From Euzebyaceae bacterium (GTDB lineage Bacteria; Actinomycetota; Nitriliruptoria; Euzebyales; Egibacteraceae), in the NCBI GenBank assembly GCA_013698135.1, contig JACCVM010000034.1, forward strand, positions 1 through 9,600: DNA of 9,600 nt. Reading direction: 5' to 3'. Below are positions 1-6,259 of this stretch, piece by piece (position 1 is the first letter of the stretch; each line of letters begins with the position of its first letter). The notes below the pieces were generated by a model. That model worked only from the letters and a program-made list of their open reading frames with translations. It was not told where the DNA came from and searched no databases. Both the position numbers and the translations under genes were made by a program.

Positions 1-635
1 TCCTGCGCCTGCTGCGCAACAGCGCGGTGGTGGCAGTGGCCACGGTGGTCGTCACCGTCGGCGTTGGGACGCTGGCCGCCTACGCCGCGGCGCGCCTGCA
101 GTTCTTCGGCAAGCGCACCATCAACACCGCGATGGTGCTGGTCTACTTGTTTCCCGCCATCGTCATGGCGATCCCGCTGTTCGTGCTGTTCTCGGCCATC
201 GGCCTGCGCGACTCGCTGGTGGGCTTGATGAACGTCTACCTCGCGCAGACGATTCCCGTGGCGCTGTACATGCTGCGCAGCTACTTCCAGAGCGTGCCTC
301 TCGAGATCGAGGAGTCGGCACTGATCGACGGTTGTAGCCGGCTGTCGCTCATCGGGCGGATCGTGCTGCCGCTGGCCGCGCCTGCACTGGTCGCCGTAGG
401 GCTGTACGTCTTCATGATCGCCTGGAACGAGTTTCTCTACGCGCTGCTGTTCCTCACCCAGTCCCAGGAGCTGTGGACGCTGCCGCTGGGCCTGCAGCAG
501 CTGGACAACCAGGAGATCCCCAAGACGGTCCTCATGGCGGGGGCGGTCATCATCTCCCTGCCCATCATCATCATCTTCTTCGTCGCCGAGCGGTTCCTGG
601 TGGAGGGGTTGACCGCGGGCAGCGTCAAGGGTTGA
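1..635 (+). CDS. Carbohydrate ABC transporter permease, MalG/CUT1 type (3' part)
   Basis: Inner-membrane permease subunit of a binding-protein-dependent sugar importer. The reading frame is open from base 3 to the TGA at 633-635, so the gene enters from the left edge and its start is missing; 210 residues are visible. The first residues read LRLLRNSAVVA, matching the conserved RNS segment of MalG-type proteins, so an internal GTG at base 27 is not the true start. About five hydrophobic segments are visible. The cytoplasmic EAA loop that docks on the ATPase lies at about bases 303-384: E-x-E-E-S-A-x3-G, then I-V-LP after the family spacing. The C-terminus EGLTAGSVKG is the usual ending of this family. 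The substrate cannot be read from the permease; the convergent alpha-glucosidase suggests an alpha-glucoside such as maltose, isomaltose or trehalose (inference). The other transporter subunits should lie to the left. Confidence 0.93.
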   Translation, partial: LRLLRNSAVVAVATVVVTVGVGTLAAYAAARLQFFGKRTINTAMVLVYLFPAIVMAIPLFVLFSAIGLRDSLVGLMNVYLAQTIPVALYMLRSYFQSVPLEIEESALIDGCSRLSLIGRIVLPLAAPALVAVGLYVFMIAWNEFLYALLFLTQSQELWTLPLGLQQLDNQEIPKTVLMAGAVIISLPIIIIFFVAERFLVEGLTAGSVKG

Positions 636-650
636 GCCGCGGCTTGACGC
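622..650 (+). repeat. Inverted repeat spanning the permease stop codon
   Basis: GCGTCAAG at 622-629 is perfectly complementary to CTTGACGC at 643-650, with a 13-base loop that contains the TGA stop. It could act as a 3'-end hairpin or terminator for the permease transcript, but no U-run follows. The left arm is coding sequence (the SVK codons), so the pairing may be partly accidental. Confidence 0.4.
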
Positions 651-772
651 ACGTGGCGCTCGTAGAGGTCCGCGCAGCTAGCGGCCATGCTGTCCTGGCC
701 CGCACTAGCCACAAGCGTGCGGGGATTCATCTCGGTCTCGGTCGTCTGCGCCCCTGATCTCGCTCCCCCAAT

Positions 773-820
773 CCGAGCGGGTGCAGCACCGGACACCTAC
801 GTCCGGATCTGCACCCGGCT
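773..820. repeat. Structured tandem repeat, copy 1
   Basis: A 48-base unit that is 44/48 identical to the unit at 845-892. It folds as a long hairpin: outer stem GGGTGCAG (779-786) with CTGCACCC (809-816), a 2x2 internal loop, inner stem CCGGAC (789-794) with GTCCGG (801-806), and hexaloop ACCTAC (795-800). A basal AGC/GCT helix (776-778 with 818-820) forms if base 817 is bulged. There is no U-tract. It also carries a short dyad, GGTGC-A-GCACC, at 780-790. Confidence 0.75.
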
Positions 821-844
821 CCCACCACACGGCCGGCATCAGCG

Positions 845-892
845 CCGAGCGGGTGCGGCACCGGACACCTACGTCCGGACCCGCACCCAGCT
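845..892. repeat. Structured tandem repeat, copy 2
   Basis: Second copy, offset exactly 72 bases from the first. It has the same fold: GGGTGCGG (851-858) with CCGCACCC (881-888), inner stem 861-866 with 873-878, and the identical loop. It differs from copy 1 at four positions. Two (857 and 882) turn an A-T pair of the outer stem into G-C; one (880) lies in the internal loop; one (889) is the bulged base. It may be a bidirectional terminator or a member of a dispersed extragenic palindrome family. Confidence 0.75.
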
Positions 893-943
893 ATCGCGGG
901 CAACCAGGGGCCAGGTGACCCCACAGGCGTTAGCGCAGTGCGG

Positions 944-2566
944 TCACGACAGCTCGACGCAGACACCCTCGTTGGCGGCGAGCCGCACGCTGCCCTCGAC
1001 CGTCTCGTTGCGCGTTCCCGCCGTTGACAGCGCCACCACGCCAGCGCCCGGCAGGTCGACCTCCTGTGGCTCGTCGCCAAAGTTGAGCGCCACGAAGACC
1101 GCGTCGCTGCCCGCCTTGCGGAGGTAGGCAAGGCACGCGTGGGGCACGCCGCCGACCGAGGCGTAGCTGCCGTCGAGCAGCGCCGGGCTGGCGGTCCGGT
1201 AGGTGATCAGCCGCCGGTACAGCCACAGCAGCGACGCGGGGTCGTCGAGTTGTGCCTGGACGTTGTTGCGTTCGTAGTCCGGGCTCAGCGGGAGCCAGGT
1301 TTGCTCGGTGTGGGCCGGCGAGAAGCCGGCGTGGGGTCCCGAGGTCCACTGCATCGGCGTGCGGGCGCCGTCGCGGCTCCAACGGCCACCGGGTTCGCCG
1401 AAGCGGTCGCGCCGGCGGTCCTCGGGTACGGCGACGTCGGTCAGCCCGATCTCGTCGCCCTGGAAGATCAGCGGCGCGCCCCGAAGAGTGAGCAGCAGCA
1501 TCGCCGCGATCCGGGCTTGGGCCTGTCCGATGCGCGAGGCCAGCCGGTGGTAGTCGTGGTTGCCCAGCACGAGGGTCGGTGCGGCGCCTTGTGGCAGCGC
1601 GGCCTCGACTGCCTCCACCGCCTCGCGGATGGCTGTCGGCGTCCAGGCCGCGCCCGTGAGCCAGAAGTTCAAGGCGAGGTGCAGCTCGTCGGACTGCGTG
1701 CCGTAGAAGGCAGCCCAGTCCGCGAGATCGGCGAGGTGGATCTCGCCCATGGCCATCCGGTCGCCGTCGTAGCCGTCCAGCAGCGCCCGGATCTGGCGGT
1801 AGACGCCGTGCACGTCGGGATGCGCCCGGTCGTGGATGTGCCGCTGCGACAGGTACTCGTCGTTGATCGGCTTGTAGTAGTCGCTGATGCGATCGGGATT
1901 GGTCGGGTTGTCGCGCAGTTGCGGGTCCTTCATGATCCGGTGGGCCACGTCGATGCGAAAGCCGTCCACGCCGCGATCCAGCCAGAACCGCAGCACGTCG
2001 AGCATCGCGGCGCGCACGGCAGGGTTACGCCAGTTGAGGTCAGGCTGCTGCGGCAGGTAGCTGTGCAGGTAGTACTGCCCGCTGGCCTCGTCGTACTCCC
2101 ACGCCGACCCCCGCACCGAGCTGACCCAGTTGTTCGGGGGAGACCCGTCAGGCTTGGGATCGCGCCAGTAGTACCAGTCGCGGCGGGGATTGTCGGCAGA
2201 GGAGCGGGACTGCACGAACCACGGGTGCTGGTCGGAGGTGTGGTTGGGAACCCAGTCCACGATGACGCGCAGGCCGCGGCGGTGGGCCTCGTCGACGAGG
2301 CGGTCGAAGTTCGCGAGGTCACCGAAGCGGGGATCGACGTCGGTGTAGTCGGCGACGTCGTAGCCGTGATCGGCCAACGGTGACGGATAGAAGGGCGACA
2401 GCCACACCGCGTCGACGCCGAGGGTGTCGGTGAGGTGGTCGAGCCGCTGGATGATCCCGCCAAGGTCGCCGGTGCCGTCGCCGTCGCCGTCGGCGTAGCT
2501 GAGCGGGTACAGCTGGTAGATGACGGCGTTGTGCCACCAGGTCGCTGCGTCGGACAGCGGTCTCAC
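944..2566 (-). CDS. GH13 alpha-glucosidase / oligo-1,6-glucosidase-like
   Basis: Cytoplasmic retaining alpha-glucosidase of the alpha-amylase clan, releasing glucose from short alpha-glucosides. No signal peptide is seen. With numbering from the GTG at 2566, all conserved regions are present: a DGDGDGTGDL calcium-type loop near residues 26-35, region I DWVPNH (104-109), region V QPDLN (174-178), region II GFRIDVAHR (202-210) with nucleophile D206, region III with acid/base E275, and region IV NHD (336-338) with transition-state stabiliser D338. The length of about 540 is normal, ending in a C-terminal beta domain. V207 after the nucleophile is the residue often linked with alpha-1,6 preference, but the exact substrate is uncertain; trehalose or sucrose activity is not excluded. 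It is second in a minus-strand pair behind tenA. The GTG lies inside the Shine-Dalgarno sequence, so the true start is probably the CTG at 2557-2555. Confidence 0.92.
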   Translation of the reverse strand: MRPLSDAATWWHNAVIYQLYPLSYADGDGDGTGDLGGIIQRLDHLTDTLGVDAVWLSPFYPSPLADHGYDVADYTDVDPRFGDLANFDRLVDEAHRRGLRVIVDWVPNHTSDQHPWFVQSRSSADNPRRDWYYWRDPKPDGSPPNNWVSSVRGSAWEYDEASGQYYLHSYLPQQPDLNWRNPAVRAAMLDVLRFWLDRGVDGFRIDVAHRIMKDPQLRDNPTNPDRISDYYKPINDEYLSQRHIHDRAHPDVHGVYRQIRALLDGYDGDRMAMGEIHLADLADWAAFYGTQSDELHLALNFWLTGAAWTPTAIREAVEAVEAALPQGAAPTLVLGNHDYHRLASRIGQAQARIAAMLLLTLRGAPLIFQGDEIGLTDVAVPEDRRRDRFGEPGGRWSRDGARTPMQWTSGPHAGFSPAHTEQTWLPLSPDYERNNVQAQLDDPASLLWLYRRLITYRTASPALLDGSYASVGGVPHACLAYLRKAGSDAVFVALNFGDEPQEVDLPGAGVVALSTAGTRNETVEGSVRLAANEGVCVELS

Positions 2567-2571
2567 CTCCT
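2563..2571 (-). promoter_or_regulatory. Shine-Dalgarno of the alpha-glucosidase, overlapping its apparent GTG start
   Basis: On the minus strand the sequence reads AGGAGGTGA, an ideal ribosome-binding site. The GTG that begins the longest frame is part of this motif, so spacing to it is zero. The next plausible in-frame start is CTG at 2557-2555, with 8 bases between AGGAGG and CTG. The resulting protein begins M-SDAATWWHNAVIYQLYP, which fits the usual N-terminus of GH13 glucosidases. Confidence 0.65.
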
Positions 2572-2578
2572 GCGCGGG

Positions 2579-3244
2579 TCAGACGGGCCAGGTCTCCTGG
2601 CGCCAGCCCGCGTCCCAGAACATCCATTCGTAGCGGGTCGTGGTCAGCACATGGGCGCGCATGCGCCGGCGCTCGGCGTCGCTGAGGTCCTGCCCGATGC
2701 GATCGGTCAGCGCCAGCACCTGCCGCACCACGGCGGCGAAGGCCTCGCCTCCGTACGTGTCGATCCAGCGTTGGTACAGCGGGTCGGGTGATCCCTGCTC
2801 CAGCAGCGCCTTGCCGACCTCCCAGTAGACCCAGTAGCAGGGCAGCACGGCGGCCAGCGCTTCCGCGAACGAGCCACCGGAGCACACCGCCAGCAGGTAG
2901 CTGGTGTAGGCCTGGCAGGTCGGCGCCACGGGGGTGGCGGCGACATCGTCGGCCGAGAGGCCGAAGTCGGTAAAGAAGCCCTCGTGCAGCTCGCGCTCGA
3001 CGGAGATCGCGCCCGCCGCGTGCTGGGCGAACATCAGGATCTCCGCCTCGGCGGGCGCGCGGGCGGCGCACAGGCTCAGGGCGCGCGCGTAGCTGCGCAG
3101 GTAGTGCGCGTCCTGGACGATGTAGTAACGGAACGCCGCCCGGTCCAGACTGCCGTCGGTGAGCCCCTGCAGAAATGGGTGACGCAGGATCTGCTGGTAG
3201 ACCCCGGCCATCTGCGACCACAGGTCTTGCGCGAGCGTTGGCAA
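2579..3244 (-). CDS. tenA: TenA family aminopyrimidine aminohydrolase (thiaminase II)
   Basis: Cytoplasmic hydrolase that recovers the pyrimidine half of degraded thiamine by deaminating aminopyrimidines to HMP; some homologues also cleave thiamine. It is 221 residues, normal for the family, and all-helical. Key residues line up with Bacillus subtilis TenA at one position higher: D45 and Y48 in QDAHYL, Y113 in AYTSYLL, nucleophile C136 in LPCYW, and E206 in RYEWMFWDAGW. This is therefore the cysteine-bearing TenA_C type. The N-terminal HPFLQGLTDGSL is also characteristic. It starts at TTG (3244-3242) with AAGGA about 7 bases upstream. It is first in a minus-strand pair; the stop lies 12 bases before the apparent GTG of the glucosidase, so the two are probably co-transcribed. 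No other thiamine gene is in view, and I see no THI-box riboswitch upstream. Confidence 0.9.
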   Translation of the reverse strand: MPTLAQDLWSQMAGVYQQILRHPFLQGLTDGSLDRAAFRYYIVQDAHYLRSYARALSLCAARAPAEAEILMFAQHAAGAISVERELHEGFFTDFGLSADDVAATPVAPTCQAYTSYLLAVCSGGSFAEALAAVLPCYWVYWEVGKALLEQGSPDPLYQRWIDTYGGEAFAAVVRQVLALTDRIGQDLSDAERRRMRAHVLTTTRYEWMFWDAGWRQETWPV

Positions 3245-3275
3245 TCGGCGTCCTTCGCCGGGATGGTGGGAGCAC

Positions 3276-3295
3276 GGTTGCAGCGGGGCGCAACC
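3276..3295 (-). repeat. Small hairpin in the tenA leader
   Basis: GGTTGC at 3276-3281 pairs with GCAACC at 3290-3295 across an 8-base loop, lying about 32 bases upstream of the tenA TTG. It falls in the presumed 5' leader. A 6-bp stem is weak evidence and it does not resemble a known riboswitch. Confidence 0.3.
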
Positions 3296-3351
3296 TACTA
3301 GTACCGGACAGCGTCCACGTTCCTTGCGGTGCCAGTGGTCGGTTCAGCGCC

Positions 3352-3357
3352 TAGACT
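3352..3357 (+). promoter_or_regulatory. Candidate -10 box (TAGACT), leaderless start of the DinB gene
   Basis: TAGACT fits the actinobacterial TAnnnT consensus and ends 8 bases before the ATG at 3366, which places the transcription start at or next to the start codon. No Shine-Dalgarno precedes the ATG. No clear -35 is seen at the standard distance. Confidence 0.5.
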
Positions 3358-3365
3358 CAGCGCCC

Positions 3366-3905
3366 ATGACCGACCTGGACGAGCAGGGTCGTCCGGAGCC
3401 TCCGCTCGCGGCCGACGAGACCGCCACCCTCCTGGGCTTCCTGGAGTACCAGCGCGCGACCCTGGCGTGGAAGTGCGCGGGACTGGACGCGGCCGGCCTG
3501 CGGGCGACCGTGGGCGCGTCGTCGATGACCCTGGGCGGGATGCTCAAGCACCTGGCCTACGTCGAAGACTCGTGGTTCTCCCGGTGGCTGCACGGGCGCG
3601 ACCCGGAACCCCCGTGGGACACGGTGGACTGGAAGGCCGACGCCGACTGGGACTGGCACTCGGCCGCCGAGGACTCCCCTGAGCAGCTGCATACGCTCTG
3701 GCAGGACACCGTGGCCCGTTCCTGCTCCCTGGTCAGCAAGGCGTTGGCCGACGGCGGCCTGGAGCGGCTGGCCCGGCGCACCTGGCCCGACGGTCGGGCA
3801 CCCAGCCTGCGATGGATCTTGTGCCACATGATCGAGGAGTACGCACGGCACGTCGGCCATGCCGACCTCATCCGGGAGTCGGTGGACGGGCAAACCGGGG
3901 AGTAG
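3366..3905 (+). CDS. DinB-like / DUF664 family protein
   Basis: A 179-residue four-helix protein of the DinB/YfiT metalloenzyme superfamily, DUF664 branch, common in actinobacteria and related to mycothiol-dependent enzymes. The probable metal ligands are H62 (LGGMLKHLAYVEDSWF) together with E158 and H162 in the C-terminal HMIEEYARHVGHADLIRE; this H, then E-x3-H, layout matches mycothiol-dependent maleylpyruvate isomerase. H154 and H165 are alternative ligands. The ATG at 3366 was chosen over an in-frame TTG at 3324 because the longer version has no ribosome-binding site, would contain the -10 box, and adds a non-conserved 14-residue tail. It is divergent from tenA and monocistronic by position. 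A transferase or hydrolase acting on thiol adducts is plausible, but no substrate can be named. Confidence 0.85.
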   Translation: MTDLDEQGRPEPPLAADETATLLGFLEYQRATLAWKCAGLDAAGLRATVGASSMTLGGMLKHLAYVEDSWFSRWLHGRDPEPPWDTVDWKADADWDWHSAAEDSPEQLHTLWQDTVARSCSLVSKALADGGLERLARRTWPDGRAPSLRWILCHMIEEYARHVGHADLIRESVDGQTGE

Positions 3906-4068
3906 CCGCCGGGCGGACAGCCCCATCCCCACCAGCAACGAACCGGTGGGTGCCCGCGACACCCGCTGGACAGCGTCCCGTGGGGGTGGTGGGCCTTGAG
4001 GCTGCCCGGCAGGATTTGGGCACTGCTTGGTTGACTGAGGCTGGCAACTACCCAAGAGGGAGAATGCG
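3906..4068. other. Intergenic region between the DinB and pirin genes
   Basis: 163 bases with no gene. A short inverted repeat, GGGTG/CACCC, lies near 3946-3964 (5-bp stem) and could aid termination after the DinB gene. TTGACT at 4031-4036 resembles a -35 hexamer, but I find no -10 box at proper spacing. GAGGGAG at 4056-4062 is the ribosome-binding site of the pirin gene. Confidence 0.45.
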
Positions 4069-4830
4069 ATGGCCGCGCTGGTGCACCTGGACCCGGCGGG
4101 GTACCACGAGATCACCCCCGAGGACTTCAACGCCCCCGGACTGCGCTCGTTTGAATCGGTGGGGCCGGACCGCAAGGTCCGTGCCAGCGGGCCCGTGCTG
4201 ATGATCCACGACGGACGCTTGGATGCTGGCCGAGGCATCGGCCACCATCCGCACCAGGGGATGGAGCGGCTGTTCTACATCCTGGAGGGGGCGGTCGACC
4301 ACGACGACGCGCTCAACCACATCACCGGCTCCATGGGCACCGGCGACCTCGGCATTCTCACCGAGGGCCGCCGCGGGATGATCCACCAGGAGTGGAACCC
4401 AACCGACGGCCCCGCGCGCGCCTTCATCCTGGTCTATCCCAACGAGCCGCTGGCGCCCGGCGCGGCCTTCGACGCGGTGCGCGACGACGAGGCGACGCGG
4501 GTGACCGAGGCCGAGGGCGTGATCACCAAGCAGGTCGCCAAACGCGGTGACGGCCGCCTGCACGGCGAGGTGTACGAGTTCGCCGACAGCATGCTGGACG
4601 CCGGCGCCCACATGACCGTCCACGTCGGCGCCGACGAGGGCGCCCTGCTGTTCGTCGTCGAAGGCCAGGTGGAGGTCCAGGCCGGACAGGAGTCCGCCAA
4701 AGGCGGGGTCGACCACACCTTCCTGGTGCCACCGGCGGCGTCCCCTCGCAACGTCGACGTCACGGCCCTGGCACCTGCCCGCGTGCTGCGAGCCGTCCAC
4801 GGGGCTGGGGACGGGTTGCAGTTGCGATAA
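4069..4830 (+). CDS. Pirin family protein (bicupin)
   Basis: A 253-residue bicupin of the pirin family. Bacterial members include quercetin 2,3-dioxygenases and redox or metabolic regulators; the role of this one cannot be fixed. The N-terminal cupin carries the metal site: H60 and H62 in GHHPHQGMERLFYILEG, then H106 and E108 in RGMIHQEWN, corresponding to the HxH and HxE ligands (iron in characterised pirins). GSMGTGDLGILTEG (87-100) is the family loop before the HxE. The C-terminal pirin domain follows (about 165-245) without a second metal site. The ATG at 4069 is preceded by GAGGGAG with a 6-base spacer. It stands alone between the DinB gene and a kinase-like gene that has its own apparent promoter, so operon partners give no functional hint. 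Confidence 0.92.
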   Translation: MAALVHLDPAGYHEITPEDFNAPGLRSFESVGPDRKVRASGPVLMIHDGRLDAGRGIGHHPHQGMERLFYILEGAVDHDDALNHITGSMGTGDLGILTEGRRGMIHQEWNPTDGPARAFILVYPNEPLAPGAAFDAVRDDEATRVTEAEGVITKQVAKRGDGRLHGEVYEFADSMLDAGAHMTVHVGADEGALLFVVEGQVEVQAGQESAKGGVDHTFLVPPAASPRNVDVTALAPARVLRAVHGAGDGLQLR

Positions 4831-4881
4831 GACCCCGCAGACCCAGCTGCCGGCGCAGTGATCGCACGCCGGTTCGCTGAG

Positions 4882-4887
4882 TAGCAT
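4882..4887 (+). promoter_or_regulatory. Candidate -10 box (TAGCAT), leaderless start of the kinase-like gene
   Basis: TAGCAT matches TAnnnT and ends 6 bases before the ATG at 4894, so transcription should start at the A of the start codon. No Shine-Dalgarno lies upstream. An upstream inverted repeat (CCGGCG 4850-4855 with CGCCGG 4867-4872) may be the end of the pirin transcript. Confidence 0.5.
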
Positions 4888-4893
4888 CCATCC

Positions 4894-6240
4894 ATGAGCC
4901 GCCCGCTGGATGAGGTGCTGCTTCGCCGCTTCGGCCTGGTCCGCGCGGTCGGGGGAGCCGCGTACGTCACCGTCGTGGTGGCGCTGCTGGGTACGTTCGG
5001 CGCCCGCCTGTGGCCACTGGCCCTCGGCGTGCCGGTGCTGGCGGTGGTGACCACCGCCTACTTCGCCCGTTCCTCGCGCTATCCGCGCACAGCGGTCACC
5101 GTGTCGTTGGCCGCCGACGCGCTGGTCATCGGCGGCGCGGTCGCCTTCCTCGGTGGCACCGGGTCCGGTTTGGTGGGCCTGTACAGCATCGTCATCGTCA
5201 GCGCGGGGCTGCTGCTGGGCCCTGGCGCGGCGGCGGCCTTTACGGCACTGACGGTCGCGCTGGGCCTGCTGCAGCTGGGAGCCGAGCAGCTCGGGTACCC
5301 GCCGGTGCTGCTGTACCGGGCCGATCTCGGCGATCGGCTGTCGGTACTGCTGGTCAGCCTGGCCGGCCTGATCAGCGTCGGCTACCTGTCCGCCACCTAC
5401 GCCAGCCGGCTGCACGAGCTCATCGCGGAGGCCGATGTGCGCGCCGAAGCAGTCCGGCGAGGCGGCAGGCGCCGGCGGTCCTTCGTGGCGCAGGCGTCGG
5501 TCGACGTCCGCCAGCCGCTGCGCCAGCTCGAGGAGGTCGCCGACGCGCTCGACGGCAGCTGGGATACCCTCGACGACGCCGACCGCCGGCGGGTCGCGGC
5601 CCAGCTGCGCGTCGGCGTGGCGCAGCTGGATGCCGAAGTGGCGCAGCTGGCCGATGTCGGCCATCTCGACGAGGCCTCGCCGGACCGCCCCGAGGTCGTC
5701 TCGCTGTGGCGCGTCACCGACGATTGCGTCCTGCAGCTGGCTGCGCGCCTGGCCCACCATGTCGTCGAGGTCGAGATGCCCCCGCTGAAGGTGGTGGGCA
5801 ACGGGCGCACCGCGCGGCGGGTGGTGTTCAACCTGCTGGAGAACGTCGTTGACCACACACCACCGGGAACGACGGTGCGGGTGACCGCCGTGCAAACCGC
5901 CGGCCACGGCGTGCTGGTGGTCTCCGACAACGGACCTGGCGTCCCCGAGTCCGCCCGCCAGCGGCTGTTCGACCCCCCCGCCGCCACGCCGTGGGCCGCC
6001 AGTCCCTGGGCCGCCGCTCGCCAGGCCTCGCAGCCAGGGGGGCCCCGGCGCGTCGGCCTACCGCTGGTCCGCGAGCTGTGCACGGCAATGGGCGCGCGGA
6101 TCCGTCATGAAACCCCGGCCGCTGGCGGCGCACGCTTTCTGGTGGCTTTCCGCCTGGCACCGAGCGCCGCCCCAAGCGCGGACGACGAGCCGGGCGCGCA
6201 GGCGCCGCCTACCGCGCCCTCGGACGTCGCGGCCTCCTGA
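4894..6240 (+). CDS. Membrane histidine-kinase-like protein lacking the phosphoacceptor histidine
   Basis: 448 residues. About six transmembrane segments (near 16-35, 39-58, 67-87, 92-109, 112-133, 149-169) are followed by a basic linker, a DHp-like helical pair and a HATPase_c domain. The H-box position reads ASVDVRQPL (201-209) where the family has ASHELRTPL, so V203 (GTC, 5500-5502) replaces the phosphorylated histidine and Q207 replaces the Thr/Asn at +4. The N box FNLLENVVDHTPPGT (312-325) is intact and lies 110 residues after V203, the normal spacing. G1 is DNGPGV (345-350). G2 is RVGLPLVREL, with Arg (386) for its first glycine, and the ATP lid (361-385) is an Ala/Pro/Trp-rich insert. 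The C-terminal 27 residues are Pro/Ala-rich. No response regulator is adjacent. It is probably a pseudokinase or a subunit of a heteromeric sensor (inference). Confidence 0.85.
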   Translation: MSRPLDEVLLRRFGLVRAVGGAAYVTVVVALLGTFGARLWPLALGVPVLAVVTTAYFARSSRYPRTAVTVSLAADALVIGGAVAFLGGTGSGLVGLYSIVIVSAGLLLGPGAAAAFTALTVALGLLQLGAEQLGYPPVLLYRADLGDRLSVLLVSLAGLISVGYLSATYASRLHELIAEADVRAEAVRRGGRRRRSFVAQASVDVRQPLRQLEEVADALDGSWDTLDDADRRRVAAQLRVGVAQLDAEVAQLADVGHLDEASPDRPEVVSLWRVTDDCVLQLAARLAHHVVEVEMPPLKVVGNGRTARRVVFNLLENVVDHTPPGTTVRVTAVQTAGHGVLVVSDNGPGVPESARQRLFDPPAATPWAASPWAAARQASQPGGPRRVGLPLVRELCTAMGARIRHETPAAGGARFLVAFRLAPSAAPSADDEPGAQAPPTAPSDVAAS

Positions 6241-6259
6241 GCCTGGCGGACCGCGCCGT

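Larger units (their letters stand above)
636..943. other. Convergent intergenic region, no gene
   Basis: A gap of 308 bases between the stop of the permease (plus strand) and the stop of the alpha-glucosidase (minus strand). I see no convincing coding sequence; open frames crossing it are short or are shadows of the flanking genes. It holds the two structured repeats at 773-820 and 845-892. Bases 651-772 and 893-943 show nothing recognisable beyond a weak imperfect palindrome (GCTAG at 677-681 with CTAGC at 705-709). Its likely role is transcription termination for both converging units. Confidence 0.7.

Noticed and set aside
437..796. Minus-strand frame with a protein-like stretch, MNPRTLVASAGQD, starting near 730
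   Set aside because: It has no ribosome-binding site that I can see and runs antisense into the permease for most of its length. A remnant of a lost gene is possible but unsupported.
1139..2383. A 414-codon open frame on the plus strand
   Set aside because: It is antisense to the GH13 glucosidase, whose catalytic motifs are complete; the product resembles no protein family.
3245..3351. TPP riboswitch ahead of tenA
   Set aside because: I looked on the minus strand for the THI-box landmarks (CUGAGA and the GCGUAGGGAA-like core) and found none.
3306..3978. The 11-mer GGACAGCGTCC, with a GGAC/GTCC dyad, at 3306-3316 and 3968-3978 on both sides of the DinB gene
   Set aside because: An 11-base repeat is expected by chance in 9.6 kb of GC-rich DNA, the two copies sit in different contexts, and the dyad arms are only 4 bp.
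4048..5907. A 619-codon open frame on the minus strand
   Set aside because: It runs antisense through pirin and the kinase-like gene, both of which have clear family motifs. Its translation is low-complexity (rich in H, Q, R, G, A) as expected of a high-GC shadow frame.
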